The notes under the pieces were generated by a model that was not told the DNA's origin, did not search any database, and was given only the letters and a program-made list of their open reading frames with translations. Made by a program: the position numbers and the translations under genes. Shown one piece after another: positions 19,557-29,463 of a DNA stretch of 64,000 bases (positions are counted from its first letter, which is position 1; the number at the start of each line of letters is the position of its first letter). Source of the stretch: Apibacter muscae (lineage in GTDB: Bacteria; Bacteroidota; Bacteroidia; Flavobacteriales; Weeksellaceae); NCBI RefSeq assembly GCF_007845635.1, contig NZ_SELG01000035.1:61863-125862 (forward strand). The letters run 5' to 3'.

Positions 19557-19589
19557 TTTATTTAATGTGTAATTAAATAAAATTTCTTC
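19557..19589 (+). terminator. Weak AT-only hairpin after the RNA ligase gene
   Basis: TTTATTTAA and TTAAATAAA arms with a 7-base loop just after the stop codon, followed by a T-rich stretch. The lack of GC pairs makes it a weak candidate. Confidence 0.3.
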
Positions 19590-19678
19590 TTATAAAAAAC
19601 TGATTTCAAAAATACCAGTTACACGCATTTAAACTTTTTTTGAATCTTTTGATTTATTAGATTATAGAAGAAAAATAG

Positions 19679-19686
19679 TACCTTTG
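19679..19686 (+). promoter_or_regulatory. TAnnTTTG promoter box for fhs
   Basis: TACCTTTG, 30 bases before the fhs start. Confidence 0.5.
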
Positions 19687-19715
19687 AAATCAATTCTCAA
19701 CATTGTTTAAAAACT

Positions 19716-21416
19716 ATGAACCCATCTAAAGATTTTTCTAATAAAATACCTTCAGATATAGAAATAGCTAGATCAACAACCCTTGAATCTATTGATAAAA
19801 TAGCTAAAAAAATTGATATTCCACAAGATGAATTAATCCCTTACGGAAAGTTTATGGCAAAGATTCCTTGGAATCTTCAATCTCCAGAAAAACAAAAAAA
19901 ATCTAACTTAATACTAGTAACCTCCATTACCCCTACCAAAGCAGGAATTGGTAAAACTACCGTTTCTATTGGGTTAGCACTAGGACTAAATAAAATTGGT
20001 AAAAAAGCTTCGGTTGCACTTCGTGAACCTTCTTTAGGTCCTTGTTTTGGAATGAAGGGAGGAGCCGCTGGAGGAGGATATGCACAAGTACTTCCGATGG
20101 AAAATATAAACTTACATTTCACCGGAGACTTTCATGCAATTACTTCTGCACACAATATGCTTGCAGCTTTATTAGACAATTACAATTACCAAAACCGCGG
20201 AACTGACAATGTGGTTACAGAAGTATTGTGGAAACGTGTTTTAGACGTAAACGATAGAGCTCTTAGAAATATAGTGAGTGGATTGGGTGGAACTGCCAAT
20301 GGCGTTCCCCAAGAATCTGGTTTTGACATTACACCCGCTTCTGAAATTATGGCAATTTTATGTCTGGCAGAAGATCCTAAAGATTTAAAAAGAAGAATTG
20401 AAAATATTCTTTTGGGCTATAAAGCAGATGGAAGCATGTTTACGGTAAAAGAATTAGGGGTAGCCGGTGCTATTACTGTTTTACTGAAAGATGCCATCCA
20501 TCCAAACTTAGTACAAACCACTGAAAATACACCTGCTTTTATTCATGGTGGACCTTTCGCTAATATTGCACATGGTTGTAACTCTGTGTTAGCTACCCGT
20601 ATGGCGATGAGCTTTTCTGACTATGTAATTACTGAAGCAGGTTTTGGTGCGGATTTAGGGGCAGAGAAATTCTTTGATATTAAGTGTAGAAAAACGGGTC
20701 TATGTCCAAAATTAACCCTTATCGTAGCTACAGCCCAAGGTTTAAAAATGCATGGTGGAGTTCCTCTAAATGCAATTAAAGATGAAAATATACCTGGTTT
20801 AATTCAAGGATTAGAAAATTTAAAAAAACATATAGAGAATATTAAGTCTTATGGACAATCCGTAATGGTTGTATTTAATCGATATAATTCAGATACTGAA
20901 GAAGAAATATCCATTTTAAAAGAATTCTGTTTAAAAAGAAACATTCCTTTAGCTGAAAATAATTCATTTGGGCTAGGTGGAGAAGGTGCTGTTGAGTTTG
21001 CCAACTTAGTGGTAAAAACCATTGAAGAAAATCCTTCCCAAGATCCAATTCAATTTGCATATAGTGAAGCAGATGGTCTTGAAGAAAAAATTGCTAAAGT
21101 CGCTAAAAATATTTATGGAGCTTCTTCAGTAAACTTTAGTAAAAAGGCAAAAAGTAAATTAAAGAAACTTAAGGATACAGAAATGGATAAATTCCCAATC
21201 TGTATTGCTAAAACCCAATATTCTTTTTCTTCAGACCCCAAAGCCTATGGAGTTAGTAAAAATTTTGACTTTCAAATCAACGATATAGTGATAAATAGAG
21301 GAGCAGAATTTATAGTGGCTATTGCTGGAGATATTATGCGTATGCCCGGCTTACCTAAGCAACCTCAAGCCATGAATATCGACATAGTTGATGGCCAGAT
21401 TGAAGGTTTAAGCTAG
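19716..21416 (+). CDS. fhs: Formate--tetrahydrofolate ligase
   Basis: Makes 10-formyl-tetrahydrofolate from formate, THF and ATP, feeding purine synthesis and initiator-tRNA formylation. [17 protein letters not shown] is the P-loop. [19 protein letters not shown], the [12 protein letters not shown] segment, and [19 protein letters not shown] are family signatures. The C-terminal [17 protein letters not shown] is also conserved. The 566-aa length is normal. It stands as a single gene with its own promoter box and a strong terminator. Confidence 0.96.
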   Translation: MNPSKDFSNKIPSDIEIARSTTLESIDKIAKKIDIPQDELIPYGKFMAKIPWNLQSPEKQKKSNLILVTSITPTKAGIGKTTVSIGLALGLNKIGKKASVALREPSLGPCFGMKGGAAGGGYAQVLPMENINLHFTGDFHAITSAHNMLAALLDNYNYQNRGTDNVVTEVLWKRVLDVNDRALRNIVSGLGGTANGVPQESGFDITPASEIMAILCLAEDPKDLKRRIENILLGYKADGSMFTVKELGVAGAITVLLKDAIHPNLVQTTENTPAFIHGGPFANIAHGCNSVLATRMAMSFSDYVITEAGFGADLGAEKFFDIKCRKTGLCPKLTLIVATAQGLKMHGGVPLNAIKDENIPGLIQGLENLKKHIENIKSYGQSVMVVFNRYNSDTEEEISILKEFCLKRNIPLAENNSFGLGGEGAVEFANLVVKTIEENPSQDPIQFAYSEADGLEEKIAKVAKNIYGASSVNFSKKAKSKLKKLKDTEMDKFPICIAKTQYSFSSDPKAYGVSKNFDFQINDIVINRGAEFIVAIAGDIMRMPGLPKQPQAMNIDIVDGQIEGLS

Positions 21417-21450
21417 TCAGCAATATTTTTATAATATTTATTTTTTAAGT

Positions 21451-21487
21451 CTATGAATGATTGTTTATAATCATTCATAGGCTTATT
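21451..21487 (+). terminator. Rho-independent terminator after fhs
   Basis: A perfect 12-bp stem (CTATGAATGATT and its complement), 6-base loop, followed by GCTTATTTTTTT. Confidence 0.85.
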
Positions 21488-21779
21488 TTTTTACTTAAAA
21501 TTTAATGGATTTAAAAAACTAAGATAATTTTTATTTGAAATGAATAATTATTTTAATGAGAAATTTTCAATTAAATATATATCGCTAAAAATTTACATTT
21601 TGTATAGATATATGATATCCGAATACCAAGTTAATTATATCACCCCAATGAAATACACTTAAAAAAGATATAATATTTTTTTTTAATATTATATCAACAT
21701 AAAATAAATAAAATTATTAATAAAATTAAATATCTACCTTATTTATAAATAATTAATAATTATTACTTTAATAAATTAC
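21488..21779. other. AT-rich intergenic stretch without a recognisable gene
   Basis: I see no coding frame or RNA structure here, only AT-rich sequence leading to the promoter box of the next gene. Confidence 0.5.
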
Positions 21780-21787
21780 TATTTTTG
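21780..21787 (+). promoter_or_regulatory. TAnnTTTG promoter box for the 593-aa secreted protein
   Basis: TATTTTTG, about 40 bases before the ATG at 21828. Confidence 0.4.
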
Positions 21788-21827
21788 TAAAAAAATTAAA
21801 TGTACTTTTCTTTAGAAAATTCATATT

Positions 21828-23609
21828 ATGAAATTAAAAATTCAATTAATTATAGGTATTATATTTATTCAAATTAATTTGTTTTCGCAAGTTGGAATTG
21901 GAATAGATAATCCCAATCCACATTCTTTATTAGAAGTTTACTCCCAAAATGCTGGTATACTAATCCCTAGACTTACTGAACAACAAAGAAACAGTCTTAC
22001 CAGCAGCAACTCTACTGAAATTAACCTAACCGATACTGATAATAGTTTATTAATCTACAATACAACTGAAAACTGTTTTAACTATTGGAATTCCAGCGAG
22101 ACTGAGTGGAAAAGCCTATGCGGTGTTAAAGGAAAAGCAAAATTTACTATAAATTGTAAAGACATAGTTATAAATGGCGTTTATATAGAAGGTAATAATT
22201 TAACTGATTCTGACTACATAAGTGTACCAGTTAATATTACTAAGCCTGGAACTTACAACATCAAAATTATAACAGATAATAACTATTCATTTCAAGCAGA
22301 AGGAGTTTTTGATTATATTGGTTCTTATACAATAAAAGTAATGGGTATGGGCACTCCTTTAAAAAAAGGTGAAAATTTATTAACAATTAAATCTCAAGAT
22401 TTAGATATTTCTTGCGATACTGCAAAAACAATATCTGTACTTCCTGCTCTTGCTAATGTAAATATTCAATGTAGCACAGTCATCGTTGATGGAGTATACG
22501 TTGTTAAAAAACCTCTTACTGAAACTAATACTATTGCATTAAATGTCAGCACTACCAATGAAGGAAGCTGGGAAATTACCTCTAATACTGTAAATGGCAT
22601 TTCTTTTAGTGGCTCTGGAAATTTTAGCGCCGCTGGTACTTATCCTGTAACACTTCAAGGGAATGGAACTCCTATTGAAAGTGGAGAATATACTTTTAAA
22701 TTAAATGCCAGTGGTAATGGGTCAATAACCAATTGTGATTTTAAAGTTAAAATAGCAGTTAGAAGTATGAAAGTTTTAGGTTTAGGAAACAATACTACCG
22801 ATGGCGTTTGGAACATTGCTGGTAATCAGAAATTTGGAGGTGTAACCAATTTTACTTACGGTTCATTAATGGAAACCGATAAACATTTCGGTAATAATCA
22901 ACAAGCAACATTCCCTGTAGAAAGTATTACTATGTTACCTTTATATGGAGAAAGTCCTGATTTAGCTGGCACTATTCAATCATTCAATCCAGATGTTATT
23001 GTTGCTGAGTATAACTTTTTAAGTGGTGCTTCGACTTCGGCAGCTACTGTTAATAATATACAGGCACTAGTAAATTTTGTAAATTCTGGAGGAGCCCTTG
23101 TCTTATGTATGGACGGAGATGGACCTACAGCTGTAAGAAACCAAAATGCATTATCTATTACTAAAAGTATATTCAATGATGAAAACATAACTGTTAATGG
23201 TTTAACTACTGCCAGACAATTTTTATTTGCATCCGCTAATAACAAAATAATTGACGGATATTTTTTTAATTTATTAAACCACAACTTGGGTTCTGATGGA
23301 GGAAATAATTTTTCATTTACTAATCTTCCTCCAGAGAAAACTGACTATATAGCCTATGCAGGAAGTACTGCTAGTAATGATTATATTTCTTTTAAACATA
23401 AAAATAAAGGTTATCTTTTCGTGGGGGATGGGGCTCCCTTTTCCAATAGATATGGCAATATTGCTCCATATAACTACCCTTTAAAATTTGACTCAAGTTT
23501 TAATCCATTAGTTAACGTATATTCTACTCCTCCATCTGTAAATTCCTACTTTTATTTAAATGTAATGGCTTGGGCTTTTAATTGGGCTCAAAAACATAAA
23601 ATTCAATAA
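21828..23609 (+). CDS. Large secreted protein: tail-fibre-like head, two repeats and a C-terminal GATase-like domain
   Basis: 593 aa with a signal peptide (mature QVGIG). The head VGIGIDNPNPHSLLEV and GILIPRLTEQQ are the common flavobacterial tail-fibre-like motifs. Two tandem repeats of about 95 residues follow. Each begins with a Cys strand then VIxxGVY (NCKDIVINGVY; QCSTVIVDGVY) and contains a GTYxIxxxGxGTP-like segment (GSYTIKVMGMGTP; GTYPVTLQGNGTP). The last 280 residues (MKVLGLGNNTTDGVW..., PDVIVAEYNFLSG, NSGGALVLCMDGDG) resemble the alpha/beta glutamine-amidotransferase-like fold used as a binding module in secreted proteins. No T9SS sorting domain is seen. Its function is unknown; a surface or adhesive role is inference. 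Confidence 0.65.
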   Translation: MKLKIQLIIGIIFIQINLFSQVGIGIDNPNPHSLLEVYSQNAGILIPRLTEQQRNSLTSSNSTEINLTDTDNSLLIYNTTENCFNYWNSSETEWKSLCGVKGKAKFTINCKDIVINGVYIEGNNLTDSDYISVPVNITKPGTYNIKIITDNNYSFQAEGVFDYIGSYTIKVMGMGTPLKKGENLLTIKSQDLDISCDTAKTISVLPALANVNIQCSTVIVDGVYVVKKPLTETNTIALNVSTTNEGSWEITSNTVNGISFSGSGNFSAAGTYPVTLQGNGTPIESGEYTFKLNASGNGSITNCDFKVKIAVRSMKVLGLGNNTTDGVWNIAGNQKFGGVTNFTYGSLMETDKHFGNNQQATFPVESITMLPLYGESPDLAGTIQSFNPDVIVAEYNFLSGASTSAATVNNIQALVNFVNSGGALVLCMDGDGPTAVRNQNALSITKSIFNDENITVNGLTTARQFLFASANNKIIDGYFFNLLNHNLGSDGGNNFSFTNLPPEKTDYIAYAGSTASNDYISFKHKNKGYLFVGDGAPFSNRYGNIAPYNYPLKFDSSFNPLVNVYSTPPSVNSYFYLNVMAWAFNWAQKHKIQ

Positions 23610-23794
23610 ATTAGTTTTAGACCTAAATAAATATGACAATACTAAGTTTTAAATTTATTCATTATGTATATAATTAATTAGTAAAGTTTTTTAAATTAAT
23701 ACTATATTATCGATTTTCTTTATATAGTACAAGATTAGGCTTAATTAAAAAAAATTCTTTAAAGTTTAAAATTTTAAACACTAATCTTTTTTAT

Positions 23795-23802
23795 TAACTT
23801 TG
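23795..23802 (+). promoter_or_regulatory. TAnnTTTG promoter box for the dGTPase
   Basis: TAACTTTG, 23 bases before the ATG at 23825. Confidence 0.5.
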
Positions 23803-23824
23803 AAGACTCTTTTATAATGTGTAG

Positions 23825-25198
23825 ATGGACTTAAATTCATTATTTTCTGATAAACGTACCGGAACTCAATACAAATCAAATAGTAAAAAAGCAGATCCGA
23901 GAAGTGAATATCAGCGAGATTTTGATCGGGTCATTTTTTCCACTGCTTTCCGACGGTTACAGAATAAAACTCAGGTTTTTCCACTTCCCGGAAGTGTCTT
24001 TGTACATAATCGCTTAACCCATTCTTTGGAAGTTGCTTCTGTGGGACGCTCTTTAGGGAATGAAATAGGTAATTATATTTCAACAAAATATGAAAATCAT
24101 CTAACTCCAGAGACTAAAGATTTGTATAAACATAGCTTATACAACGTTATTTCAACTGGCTGTTTATGTCATGATATTGGAAATCCTGCTTTTGGGCATT
24201 CGGGAGAAGATGCTATCGCCAGCTACTTTTATAGAAATGAATCTGCATTAAAAGATAGATTTACAGAAAAACAATGGAGCGATTTTATTAATTTTGAAGG
24301 AAATGCCAATGCTATTCGGGTACTTACCCAACAACAAAACGGTAAATCGGAAGGAGGAATTATGCTCACTTACTCCACCTTAGCCTCCATTGCCAAATAT
24401 CCTTGCGAATCTATTGCTAAGAATAAAAAAATACTACAACAAAAAAAATTCGGATTTTTCCAAACCGAAAAATCTACTTTCTTAGATATTGCTAAGGAAA
24501 CTTCTATGTTACAGAAACATGAAGATCCTTTAATATTTGCACGTCATCCTTTTGTTTGGCTCGTAGAAACGGCTGATGATATTTGCTATAATATTATTGA
24601 TTTGGAAGATGCCCAGCGTTTAGGTTTTATTAGTGCTTCGGTTTGCGAAGAATTATTGCAACAAATTATAACCGAAATTCAGGGAGCTAAGAAATGGCAA
24701 CGGGTGGGTAAAAAACTTGGTGGAATAGAAGATAAAAACGACCGTATTTCTTTTTTACGTGCGGTTTCTATTGGTACTTTAACTGGGCGATCTATAGAAT
24801 TATATAAACAGAATTTTGAAAAAATACTAAGTGGTAGTTTGCAACTTTCTATTTTTGACGAAATTAAGCAGGAATGCAAAGCCATTCAGGAAATTGAGAG
24901 TTTTTCCATTGAACATATTTACAACCACCGTTCCGTAGTAGAAATAGAAAATGCGGGTTATAATGTAATGTACGAATTGCTGGATCACTTTATACCTCCT
25001 ATTATAAAAACCAAAGAAGAACGAAAAGAATACGAAAAAAAAGCAATAAAGCTTATTCCTAAGCAATATTTATATGAAGACCTAACCGAATATGAAAGAG
25101 TATTAGGCGTATTAGACTTTGTTTCCGGAATGACAGACAACTACGCTACCGACCTCTACCGCAAAATCAAAGGAATTGATATTGGCATGACTTTGTAA
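23825..25198 (+). CDS. dgt: Deoxyguanosinetriphosphate triphosphohydrolase
   Basis: HD-domain enzyme that cleaves dGTP to deoxyguanosine and triphosphate. HSLEVASVGRSLGNEIG supplies the first metal histidine and CHDIGNPAFGHSGEDAI the HD pair plus the downstream His. EGNANAIRVLTQ and VETADDICYNIIDLED complete the site. The 457-aa length fits the Bacteroidota form. It ends 12 bp from the convergent acyltransferase gene. Such enzymes balance dNTP pools, and some relatives act in phage defence; nothing nearby points to the latter. Confidence 0.9.
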   Translation: MDLNSLFSDKRTGTQYKSNSKKADPRSEYQRDFDRVIFSTAFRRLQNKTQVFPLPGSVFVHNRLTHSLEVASVGRSLGNEIGNYISTKYENHLTPETKDLYKHSLYNVISTGCLCHDIGNPAFGHSGEDAIASYFYRNESALKDRFTEKQWSDFINFEGNANAIRVLTQQQNGKSEGGIMLTYSTLASIAKYPCESIAKNKKILQQKKFGFFQTEKSTFLDIAKETSMLQKHEDPLIFARHPFVWLVETADDICYNIIDLEDAQRLGFISASVCEELLQQIITEIQGAKKWQRVGKKLGGIEDKNDRISFLRAVSIGTLTGRSIELYKQNFEKILSGSLQLSIFDEIKQECKAIQEIESFSIEHIYNHRSVVEIENAGYNVMYELLDHFIPPIIKTKEERKEYEKKAIKLIPKQYLYEDLTEYERVLGVLDFVSGMTDNYATDLYRKIKGIDIGMTL

Positions 25199-25210
25199 AT
25201 CCATTCTTTT

Positions 25211-27085
25211 TTATTTAAGAGAAACCCCGCATTCAATTAATTTATTTTTAATATAAGGTGCATATTGCTCTGCACCATAAAAGGTAAAATGGCCAGTATC
25301 ATGAACATAAGGAATACCAACATTAGAAACTTCCTTTATAGGGAGCTTTAATAAATCTAAATATTTATCATTAAGTTTATCTTTTAAAAGTGCATTTATT
25401 TTTAAAACATTCTCCTTTAGAGTTTCATCTTGTTTACGAGTAATTGAGTAGCAATTTTTTAGGTAATATTTAGTAGGAAAATCAATATCATAAATCATAT
25501 TTTGACCTAAAAACAAGGTTTTTACATTGAACTGTTTAAAGTAAGATTCAGTATTATCTATCTTCTCTAATAAATCCTCATTACTAACTGCATAATAAAT
25601 ATAACTAGAACTAATTATTACTAAATCAATATGATTAGAATTTTTAGGAAAAAATTCTTTAAAAAAGTAATTAAAAAAAAACTTTTCTTGTTCTTTCCCT
25701 GGATTTGGATAAATCATTGGATAAGCCCCATTGGTTGTAATTTGAATTAAATTATAATCTGAATTTTTGAATATATTTTTAAAGGTCTTTATAAACATTC
25801 CTGCATGACTATCGCCTAATAAAATAACATTTTTTTTAGAAGTATCAACTTCAACTTTATTTAAATAAAAATCTAAAAAATTCTGTTTTTTAGGCTGAAA
25901 ATGATGATTATTATAAGAATATTGAGCTTTACATTGGGTACTTGAAGGATAGTTAGTAGCATAATAAACTAAATTACTTTTATATCTTGTTGGATAAATA
26001 GTACGTATATCTATTTCAGTTAATATTATAGTAAATAATGAAAAGACAATTGAAATAAATAATACAAATTTTACTTTAATAAATTTCGTTTTTTCAATAA
26101 AATGATAAGATATAATTGCAAATAATAATGAAACTAATATTAAAAAAATCCTATTTAAAATGTTAATATTTAATGAAAAATATGCAGAAAGCACATAAAT
26201 CGGCCAGTGCCATAAGTACAAAGAATAGGATATATTTCCTAAATATGTTATTATTTTATTATGAAATAATTTGATATCTACATTTATAAAAATAATAATA
26301 CTTACAGCAAATACAGGAACTAAAGTTAGATAAGATGGCCACGTTAAAGTCCTATTTGCAATTAATACAAATCCAAATAGTATTACTAGAGAAATTATAA
26401 AAATATATTTTTTTATATTATTATTTATTTTAATTAAATTGTAAGAGTAGATAAAAGCCAAACCACCAAACATCATTTCCCATGCTCTTAAATAAAACAT
26501 ATAAAATGCATATGATGGGTTTGATCTACTATATATATTCATTAATAAAAATGAAAGAGCTATTAGAAAAATATAAATTATTTTAAATATTTCAATATTT
26601 CTCAAATATATTTTTTTCAACAATAATAAAAGTAATGGATATACCATATACAATTGCCATTCTACAGACAGAGACCATGTATGAAGCAAAAAATTAAATT
26701 GTGAATAGTAATCAAAATATCCACTATTTAAATAAAAAATGAAATTTGAAAAAAATAAACAACTGGAATAGGCAGATTTTAAATATATAATAAACTGAGT
26801 CGGTATAAAAAAATATAATATTATTAGAAAGAATATTAGCATAAATAACAAAGCTGGAATGATTCTTATGATTCTTTTTTTATAAAAAGTTATTAAATTA
26901 AACGTATTACTTTGAATTCCAGATAAAATAATACTAGTCATTAAATAACCAGAAATTACAAAAAATACATCCACTCCTACAAATCCACCACTAAATAAAA
27001 AAAAATTATAGTGATAAAATAGTACAACTAAAACTGAAAAAGCTCTTAAAAATGAAAGATCAAACCGAAATTGTTTATTGTCCAT
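25211..27085 (-). CDS. OafA/YrhL-type membrane acyltransferase with C-terminal SGNH domain
   Basis: 624 aa. Residues about 1-340 form the acyltransferase-3 membrane domain, with FDLSFLRAFSVLVVLFYHY, FVGVDVFFVISGYLM and the LLHTWSLSVEWQLYMVYPLL segment carrying the conserved Glu, followed by around ten helices. Residues about 370-624 form an SGNH hydrolase-like domain: LLGDSHAGMF holds the nucleophile Ser, and HDTGHFTFYGAEQYAPY the His box. Proteins of this design acetylate O-antigen or other surface polysaccharide. No polysaccharide genes are adjacent. A TAnnTTTG box lies about 18 bases upstream. Confidence 0.88.
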   Translation of the reverse strand: MDNKQFRFDLSFLRAFSVLVVLFYHYNFFLFSGGFVGVDVFFVISGYLMTSIILSGIQSNTFNLITFYKKRIIRIIPALLFMLIFFLIILYFFIPTQFIIYLKSAYSSCLFFSNFIFYLNSGYFDYYSQFNFLLHTWSLSVEWQLYMVYPLLLLLLKKIYLRNIEIFKIIYIFLIALSFLLMNIYSRSNPSYAFYMFYLRAWEMMFGGLAFIYSYNLIKINNNIKKYIFIISLVILFGFVLIANRTLTWPSYLTLVPVFAVSIIIFINVDIKLFHNKIITYLGNISYSLYLWHWPIYVLSAYFSLNINILNRIFLILVSLLFAIISYHFIEKTKFIKVKFVLFISIVFSLFTIILTEIDIRTIYPTRYKSNLVYYATNYPSSTQCKAQYSYNNHHFQPKKQNFLDFYLNKVEVDTSKKNVILLGDSHAGMFIKTFKNIFKNSDYNLIQITTNGAYPMIYPNPGKEQEKFFFNYFFKEFFPKNSNHIDLVIISSSYIYYAVSNEDLLEKIDNTESYFKQFNVKTLFLGQNMIYDIDFPTKYYLKNCYSITRKQDETLKENVLKINALLKDKLNDKYLDLLKLPIKEVSNVGIPYVHDTGHFTFYGAEQYAPYIKNKLIECGVSLK

Positions 27086-27102
27086 ATACTTTTCTGCTCA
27101 TG

Positions 27103-27110
27103 CAAATGTA
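27103..27110 (-). promoter_or_regulatory. TAnnTTTG promoter box for the acyltransferase
   Basis: Reads TACATTTG on the minus strand, 18 bases before the start codon. Confidence 0.5.
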
Positions 27111-28109
27111 CATATAACAATTATCATATTACCTAACAATATAAAGATTTATTAGACATACTAATAATAAAATATATATATTTTTATTAATTTAGTAATT
27201 TATATTTTAATTCAATATAATTTATATAAATTAATTATTAAATTTATTTTATTTTTTATTAATTTATTTTTTATTAAAACAAACATTTTTTTAATTTATA
27301 ATCTTTTTATTTTCCAATGATTGAAATTTCGATAAATTGTTTTTATTATTGGATAGATCATAGATAATAAATTATATAAATTATATTTTAAATATTCACC
27401 TGCAAAATATTTAAGTATTAAATTTATAATCAATTATTTAGGTGTATAAAAATTTCATAATAATATCTATTTACTACAGCACATTATCATCATAAATTTG
27501 CATAGAGTGGAATTGATATATTTGTTTGATTATCTATCTCTCTCTTATATATATTAAATGCTAAAAAAAAATTTTTTTACTTTTTTACTTTTTTTTTAAT
27601 TTTTATATTAAAAAATTTCCTTATTTATAGCTTTTCAATTAAATTACATCTGCCTTTGAACTTTTGTTTATAAAGATCTTTCTACTATTTTATTAATAGG
27701 GTTGAAAATGCTGTTTGTAGAATTGCTTAGAAAAATTTTCTACTTTATTATTAAATTATTAAAGTAATAAATTGTAGCCTCTTAATTCTTATTCCAATTC
27801 CTTACCTAAGGAACATTTAAAGCCTTAGATATCCTTTCTACCACTTTATATTTAATAGTTTTTTTGTACCTAATCCGATAGGGCGGATTAGGTAACTACT
27901 AAATAATAAGCTAAGCTTTCTTGTTTAATTCCTAGCTTTACTATAAGTCTTGTTATATTTCTTTCCTGATGTATTTTTTAAGATATCTATCTGTATTATT
28001 AAACAAAAGGTTTTAGTAAGAGTAAGTGAAATACAAATAAAGCGCATATATATTTTATATATATTTATCTATAGTATAAAATCACCTTTTTATTAGATGA
28101 CTATTTTTT
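27111..28109. other. 1-kb AT-rich spacer with one perfect palindrome
   Basis: No coding frame of note on either strand. Long A/T runs dominate. The only clear structure is the 11-bp perfect inverted repeat at 27867-27894 (TACCTAATCCG, 6-base loop). The stretch separates the ordinary chromosome from the toxin-cassette region. Confidence 0.55.
27867..27894. repeat. Perfect 11-bp inverted repeat, 6-base loop
   Basis: TACCTAATCCG, loop ATAGGG, then CGGATTAGGTA. It is much richer in GC than its surroundings. No T run follows on the plus strand, and on the minus strand the arm is followed by an A run, so it is a poor terminator. A protein-binding site or structured RNA is possible. Confidence 0.5.
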
Positions 28110-28223
28110 TTAAATCTTAAAGGAAAATTCTTGTTTTATGTAATTTGTTATATCTATAACTTGTTGTGTATTAAACTCAATACCACTAATTAAAAATCTC
28201 TTATACTCATTAATTATTTTCAT
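28110..28223 (-). pseudogene. Truncated copy of the 154-aa candidate immunity gene
   Basis: A 37-codon frame starting 9 bp after the 191-aa gene. Its protein begins MKIINEYKRFLISGIEF, which matches the start of the 154-aa protein at 37709-38173 (MKIIDEYKKFSISGIEY) nearly residue for residue through QEFSFKI, where it stops. The DNA is likewise clearly homologous over about 110 bp. Only the 5' quarter of the gene remains. It keeps the spacing seen at the intact copy (start about 10 bp after the preceding stop), so it looks like the scar of a recombination event at the end of the cassette array. Confidence 0.75.
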
Positions 28224-28232
28224 ATTAAGTCA

Positions 28233-28808
28233 TTAAGCATGTAATAAGCCAGATTCTTTAAAGAATTCTGGTTCATCAAAGTCAACTCTAGCTATATCAT
28301 ATAAACAATTTTTACCAAGAGAATGTACTATTTCATTACCATTATTTATCTCAGTTATGTTGGGGGGGATATATAAGTTAATACTTAGATATTTTTCATT
28401 ACAATGAGGGCATTTAAAATATAAAAGATCAAATATGGAAGATCTATTTTCAGGAGGAGAGATTAAAATCCAATAGTCATTCAAATAATTCATTTCTATA
28501 TACGGAAAAACGGTATGGATGCTGTCTATAAATGTTCTGTTTTTATTTGCTGTTGATAATAATCCCAAATTATAAACATAGGGAAGACCTTTATTCTTAC
28601 GAAATTGTTCGGATAGTATACTTATTTTATCTTTGCAGGATAAACATTCCAGACTTATATCAAACCGAGCCCCTCTGGGAAATGTATAGGGTTTTTGTAG
28701 CTCTACTTCCTGCCTTTGGGTAAAAAAATTCAATTCAATATCATATTTTGAAGGTTCTGTTGCTACTTTAATTTTTTTATTGTAGTATTCTTTTACTTTT
28801 ATTTGCAT
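28233..28808 (-). CDS. Candidate immunity protein with two CxxC pairs
   Basis: 191 aa, cytosolic, no signal peptide. It has LECLSCKDK near residue 55 and FKCPHCNEKYLS near 135, which together could bind zinc. I know of no enzyme motif. It begins 6 bp after the stop of a toxin-like C-terminal remnant on the same strand, the usual place for an immunity gene in polymorphic toxin loci. The immunity role is inferred from this position, not from a recognised family. Confidence 0.6.
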   Translation of the reverse strand: MQIKVKEYYNKKIKVATEPSKYDIELNFFTQRQEVELQKPYTFPRGARFDISLECLSCKDKISILSEQFRKNKGLPYVYNLGLLSTANKNRTFIDSIHTVFPYIEMNYLNDYWILISPPENRSSIFDLLYFKCPHCNEKYLSINLYIPPNITEINNGNEIVHSLGKNCLYDIARVDFDEPEFFKESGLLHA

Positions 28809-28814
28809 AGCTCA

Positions 28815-28975
28815 TTATTTTTTTGTCTGTATTACTGTTCCAATATATTGGCTATATTGACCATTGGGTGCACCTTTAATAGTTACTTTTATATAGCTTT
28901 TGTCTATCAAGTTCTGGAAACTAGTAAACCCTCCTTCTTTAATGGGCTTATTATTACTAATATTTATAAATTAAG
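28815..28975 (-). pseudogene. Orphan toxin C-terminal remnant
   Basis: An open stretch without a start codon that ends in TAA 6 bp before the 191-aa gene. Its translation includes KPIKEGGFTSFQNLIDKSYI and ends IGTVIQTKK. It is cut off at the 5' side by a stop codon near 28976. The missing start, short length and placement in front of a candidate immunity gene fit a displaced toxin tip. The toxin type cannot be told from what remains. Confidence 0.5.
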
Positions 28976-29012
28976 TAGTTAAGCTAGTATTAATAAATAA
29001 ATTAACTGATTT

Positions 29013-29456
29013 CTATTTTTTTTTTATGTAATAAATCGGTTCTATCTCAAATTTAAAATCTTCTATTGGAGTTCGTTCTTCCCATATTTCATCTACTTCA
29101 TTTTCCTCTATTTCATAAATAGGATCGTATCCATGGTGGGCATAATTCTTAAGAATTACCTGTAAATCTATAGGTGGATTTAAAACTATTTTATTTGGTT
29201 GGATAACTTTAATTATCTGACATCTATAACCTTTATAGTTACATAATGTAATTACATAGTATGCAGATTGAATATCACTTCTTTCTACATCTAAAAACAC
29301 TTTGCTATCTAATTCATTGTTATTATAACTTTTAAAATTATTAGATAATGAAATATAATTTTTTTCAGTTTGAAGTCTATAAAAATTATCTGAAATACTC
29401 CAAAACCTGCATTCGATGCCTAAAAAGATAGCATATGAATTATTTCTTACTAACAT
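29013..29456 (-). CDS. Candidate immunity protein for the broken 29.5-30.6 kb toxin
   Basis: 147 aa, acidic (DEIWEERTPIEDFKFEIE near the C-terminus), cytosolic, with no known motif. It starts 8 bp after the stop of the toxin C-terminal domain on the same strand, the spacing expected of a toxin/immunity pair. The assignment is by context only. Confidence 0.55.
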   Translation of the reverse strand: MLVRNNSYAIFLGIECRFWSISDNFYRLQTEKNYISLSNNFKSYNNNELDSKVFLDVERSDIQSAYYVITLCNYKGYRCQIIKVIQPNKIVLNPPIDLQVILKNYAHHGYDPIYEIEENEVDEIWEERTPIEDFKFEIEPIYYIKKK

Positions 29457-29463
29457 AAATTTA

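Noticed and set aside
27867..27894. Terminator at the spacer palindrome
   Set aside because: No T run follows the stem on either strand.
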